NCBI GenBank assembly: GCA_003221435.1
Contig: QHRS01000259.1
Coordinates: forward strand, 1 to 7,752
Origin: Candidatus Rokuibacteriota bacterium
GTDB taxonomy: Bacteria; Methylomirabilota; Methylomirabilia; Rokubacteriales; CSP1-6
Reading direction: 5' to 3'
DNA: 7,752 nt
The notes beneath the pieces were generated by a model that did no database searches, was not told the DNA's origin, and worked only from the letters and a program-made list of their open reading frames with translations. The position numbers were made by a program, and so were the translations under genes. Position 1 is the stretch's first letter, and every line of letters starts with the position of its first letter. Positions 5,323 through 7,752 of this stretch are shown piece after piece.

Positions 5323-7731
5323 CTGAGCGCGGCGGCGGAGTCGCAGCCCGGCCCGCGGTTCGTCGCCGTCTACGGGCATTTCTACCAGCCCCCGCGCGAA
5401 AATCCCTGGCTCGAAGCCATCGAGGTCCAGGACGCGGCGCACCCCTGGCACGACTGGAACGATCGCATCACGGTCGAGTGCTACGCGCCGAACACCGCGG
5501 CGCGGCGCGTGAGCGCGGACAACCGCATCCTCGACATCGTCAACACCTACGAGAAGATCTCCTTCGACGTCGGCCCCACGCTGCTCTCCTGGCTCGAACG
5601 CCAGCGGCCGGACGTGTACGCGAAGATCCTCGAAGCGGACAGGCTGAGCCGGCGCGCGCGCGGCGGCCACGGCAATGCGATCGCGCAGGTCTACAACCAC
5701 GCGATCATGCCGCTCTGCACCCGGCGCGACAAGGTCACCCAGGTCCGCTGGGGCATCGAGGACTTCCGCCACCGGTTCGGCCGCGATCCCGAAGGCATGT
5801 GGCTCCCTGAGACGGCGGCCGACGGCGAGAGTCTCGAGGTGCTCGCCGAGGCCGGCATCAAGTTCACGATCCTGGCACCGCACCAGGCGCGCCGGATCCG
5901 CCCGCTCGACGAGGCGACCTGGCGGGACGTCGGTGACAAGATCGACCCGAGCCGGGCCTACCACTGGCGCGGGCCCGGCGGCCCATCGCTCGCGCTCTTC
6001 TTCTACGACACAGCCATCTCGCGCGCGATCGCCTTCGGGGATGCGCTCTCGCGTGGCGAGGTGCTGGTCGAGCGGCTGCGCGGCGGCTTGTCCGAGAACC
6101 GCGCCTGGCCCCAGCTCGTCCACTGCGCGACCGACGGCGAATCGTACGGCCACCACACGCGGTTCGGCGACATGGCGCTGGCCGCCGCGCTCGAGCAGAT
6201 CGAGCGTGAGCGCTTCGCGACGCTGACCAACCACGGCGCGTTCCTTGAGGCGCACCCGCCGACCCACGAGGCGGAGATCCACGACAACTTCTCGTGGAGC
6301 TGCCCGCACGGCGTGGAGCGCTGGCGCGCCGATTGCGGCTGCCGCACGCGGGGCGACCGGCACCAGCGATGGCGCGGGCCGCTCCGGGCCGCGCTCGACT
6401 GGCTCCGCGACCAGGTGGACCTGCTGTTCGAGCGCCGCGCCGACCTGCTGCTGAAGGACCCGTGGGAGGCGCGCGACGACTACATCCGCGTCGTGCTCGA
6501 CCGCTCCCGCGACACGCTCGGCGACTACTTCGCGCGCCATCGGCGGCGGCCGCTCGACGCGAGCGAGCAGGTGGCGGCGATCCGGCTCCTCGAGATGCAG
6601 CGCCAGCGGCTCCTGATGTACACCTCGTGCGGGTGGTTCTTCGACGAAATTTCCGGCCTCGAGCCGGTCCAGATCCAGAAGTACGCCGCGATGGCGATCC
6701 AGTACGTGCGGAGCCTCGGCGGCGGCGCGCTCGAAGAAGAGTTCCTGCGGCGGCTCGCCACGGCGCCGAGCAACCTCCCCGAGTTCGGGGACGGGGCCGG
6801 GACCTACCGGCGGCTCGTGCGGCCCGCGGTCGTCGACCTCCGGCGCGTGGTCGCGCACTACGCGATCTCGAGCCTCTTCGAGAGCTACGGCCAGGAGGAG
6901 CGGATCTACTGCTACGCGGTGCGCCGGCTCGACGAGCAGGTCGACGCCGACGGCGGCACGGCGCTCAGAATCGGCCGCGTCAGCGTGCGCGCGGAGATCA
7001 CGGGCGAGACCGACGAGGCGGCCTACGCCGTGCTCCACTACGGCGGCCACGACTTTCACTGCGGCGTGCACAGCTTCACCGGCGCCGAGGCGTACGACGC
7101 GATGGTGGCCGATCTCCGCCAACGGTACGCGCGCGGCAGCGTGTCCGACCTGGTCCGCGCGCTCGATCGCCACTTCCCCGGCGAGCCGTACACGCTGCGG
7201 CACCTCTTCCTCGAGGAGCGCCGCAAGATCCTCGCGCGCGTCACGGAGAGCGTGCTCGAGCGGAACGAGGTCGCGTACCGCAGGATCTGGGAGGAGAACC
7301 GGAAGCTGATGCGCTACCTCCGCGACGCCGACGCGACGGTGCCGGAGGCGCTGACGATGGTCGCGCGGCACGTGCTCGCGCATGACATCACGCTGGAGCT
7401 GGGACCGGTGGAGATGACCGGGACCGTGCCGGAGCGCGTCGTCGAGCTGATGGACGAGGCGCAGGCGCTCGGGCTCTCGCTCGACATGAGTGCCGCCAGC
7501 CCGCCGATGCGCCGGGCGGTCGCGCGGGCGATGGACGTGCTGACCGCCGACCCGACGCCCGAGCGCGTCCGCGCGGCCCTGGCGCTGATCGAGTGCGCGC
7601 AGCGGCTCGGCGTGCGCTTCGGGCTGTGGGAGACTCAGAACCGGTTCTTCGAGGTCTGGCGCGGGCGCCCCGAGGCGCGTGACGCGCTTCGGCCGATGGC
7701 GGACCGGCTCGGCTTCCACCTCGAGCCCTGA
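5323..7731 (+). CDS. GH57-like glycoside hydrolase with DUF3536 region
   Basis: A protein of about 802 residues of the GH57/DUF3536 (PF12055) type, probably a cytoplasmic alpha-glucan-active enzyme; its reaction is not established to my knowledge. With CTG 5323 as residue 1, it shows GHFYQPPRENPW (18-29), GMWLPETA (158-165) with candidate nucleophile Glu163, and ATDGESYGHH (269-278), whose DxExxGH pattern matches the acid/base motif of the branching enzyme upstream (Asp271). A Cys/His-rich block follows: WSCPHG (325-330) and DCGC (337-340). Then comes MYTSCGWFFDEISG (codons from about 6616) and a long helical C-terminal half. No signal peptide is visible. The frame contains no ATG, GTG or TTG before the conserved N-terminus. 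CTG at 5323, overlapping the glgC stop as CTGA and preceded by GGAGGAG, is the best start. It is the third gene of the glycogen operon, which supports a role in glycogen remodelling (inference). Confidence 0.88.
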   Translation: MSAAAESQPGPRFVAVYGHFYQPPRENPWLEAIEVQDAAHPWHDWNDRITVECYAPNTAARRVSADNRILDIVNTYEKISFDVGPTLLSWLERQRPDVYAKILEADRLSRRARGGHGNAIAQVYNHAIMPLCTRRDKVTQVRWGIEDFRHRFGRDPEGMWLPETAADGESLEVLAEAGIKFTILAPHQARRIRPLDEATWRDVGDKIDPSRAYHWRGPGGPSLALFFYDTAISRAIAFGDALSRGEVLVERLRGGLSENRAWPQLVHCATDGESYGHHTRFGDMALAAALEQIERERFATLTNHGAFLEAHPPTHEAEIHDNFSWSCPHGVERWRADCGCRTRGDRHQRWRGPLRAALDWLRDQVDLLFERRADLLLKDPWEARDDYIRVVLDRSRDTLGDYFARHRRRPLDASEQVAAIRLLEMQRQRLLMYTSCGWFFDEISGLEPVQIQKYAAMAIQYVRSLGGGALEEEFLRRLATAPSNLPEFGDGAGTYRRLVRPAVVDLRRVVAHYAISSLFESYGQEERIYCYAVRRLDEQVDADGGTALRIGRVSVRAEITGETDEAAYAVLHYGGHDFHCGVHSFTGAEAYDAMVADLRQRYARGSVSDLVRALDRHFPGEPYTLRHLFLEERRKILARVTESVLERNEVAYRRIWEENRKLMRYLRDADATVPEALTMVARHVLAHDITLELGPVEMTGTVPERVVELMDEAQALGLSLDMSAASPPMRRAVARAMDVLTADPTPERVRAALALIECAQRLGVRFGLWETQNRFFEVWRGRPEARDALRPMADRLGFHLEP

Positions 7732-7752
7732 TCCGCTGTCCGCGGGCGTCGG
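7732..7752. other. Short downstream end of the window
   Basis: Twenty-one bases follow the TGA of the DUF3536 gene. I see no terminator hairpin and no start codon with a ribosome binding site. The operon may continue beyond the window. Confidence 0.5.

Larger units (their letters stand above)
4126..5326 (+). pseudogene. glgC: Glucose-1-phosphate adenylyltransferase (ADP-glucose pyrophosphorylase), frameshifted
   Basis: GlgC makes ADP-glucose from glucose-1-phosphate and ATP, the committed step of bacterial glycogen synthesis. The first frame from GTG 4126 has the nucleotide-binding AGGRGERLHPLTRERSKPAV (13-32), FGGRHRIVDFVLS (34-46), YRGTADAV (100-107), GADHIYRMD (126-134), the glucose-1-phosphate site FDEKP (178-182), and DFGKTIIPEL (224-233). 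The second frame continues with EVPGVKPYEELGYWRDIGTLEAYW, beta-helix-like repeats (EGSLIKRATIRSSILG, EGAVIEDSIVMDN), and ends near HVEPSGLVVVP and EEF. Roughly 14 residues are missing at the frame change around 4822-4825, so the gene is broken as written. The GTG start lies eight bases after the branching-enzyme stop, with only weak Shine-Dalgarno resemblance, so coupling is likely. ATG 4153 is possible but would cut into the first beta strand (RARVLGMIMAGG). The identity is secure. Whether the gene is really defective is not. Confidence 0.93.

Noticed and set aside
5248..7719. A minus-strand frame of 823 codons opposite the DUF3536 gene
   Set aside because: Composition is Val/Arg/Ala/Leu-rich with no family motif, and it lies antisense to a well-conserved protein. 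A high-GC shadow frame.
2374..7731. A single plus-strand frame of 1785 codons open across the whole glycogen operon
   Set aside because: Only two parts are protein-like: GlgC N-terminal half (4126-4824) and DUF3536 (5323-7731). The 2374-4117 part is Arg/Pro/Ala-rich shadow sequence of the branching enzyme, open because of high GC.
1..7752. CRISPR arrays, tRNA/rRNA genes, insertion sequences, riboswitches
   Set aside because: No regular spaced repeats, no structural RNA signatures, no transposase-like frames or terminal inverted repeats were seen.

Overview
The window is a very GC-rich (about 70% by eye), densely coding bacterial chromosome segment. It holds two divergent gene sets that start from a short spacer near position 2350-2411. 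The proteins and base composition would fit a soil or sediment lineage such as Candidatus Rokubacteria/Methylomirabilota or a deltaproteobacterial-type group. That placement is inferred from composition and gene content only.

Left arm, minus strand (about 2350 down to 1): a D-glutamate cyclase-like protein (DUF4392/PF14336 family), then a class III PLP aminotransferase of the glutamate-1-semialdehyde aminomutase type, then the start of a small acidic protein I do not recognise, cut by the window edge. The three reading frames overlap by 1-4 bases (GTGA, TGATG), so they look like one translationally coupled operon. The aminotransferase is broken by an apparent deletion of about 26 bases near 1328/1329.

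Right arm, plus strand (2411 to 7731): a glycogen or alpha-glucan operon. It encodes a GH57 1,4-alpha-glucan branching enzyme, an ADP-glucose pyrophosphorylase (GlgC), and a long GH57-like protein with a DUF3536 region. GlgC would make ADP-glucose, the glucosyl donor for glycogen, and the GH57 enzyme would add branches. The DUF3536 protein keeps both GH57 catalytic motifs and probably also acts on alpha-glucan, but its reaction is not known to me. No glycogen synthase is in the window. glgC is also broken, by an apparent deletion of about 41 bases near 4822-4825.

The most interesting points are: a near-consensus sigma70 promoter (TTGACA, 17 bases, AATAAT) whose predicted start site falls almost on the ATG of the branching enzyme, implying a leaderless mRNA; the DUF3536 gene, which has no ATG/GTG/TTG start and apparently begins at CTG overlapping the glgC stop; and two similar internal deletions in two unrelated conserved genes, which are either assembly artefacts or real pseudogenes. 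I found no mobile element, CRISPR array, tRNA, rRNA or convincing terminator. No stretch longer than 300 bases lacks a gene.
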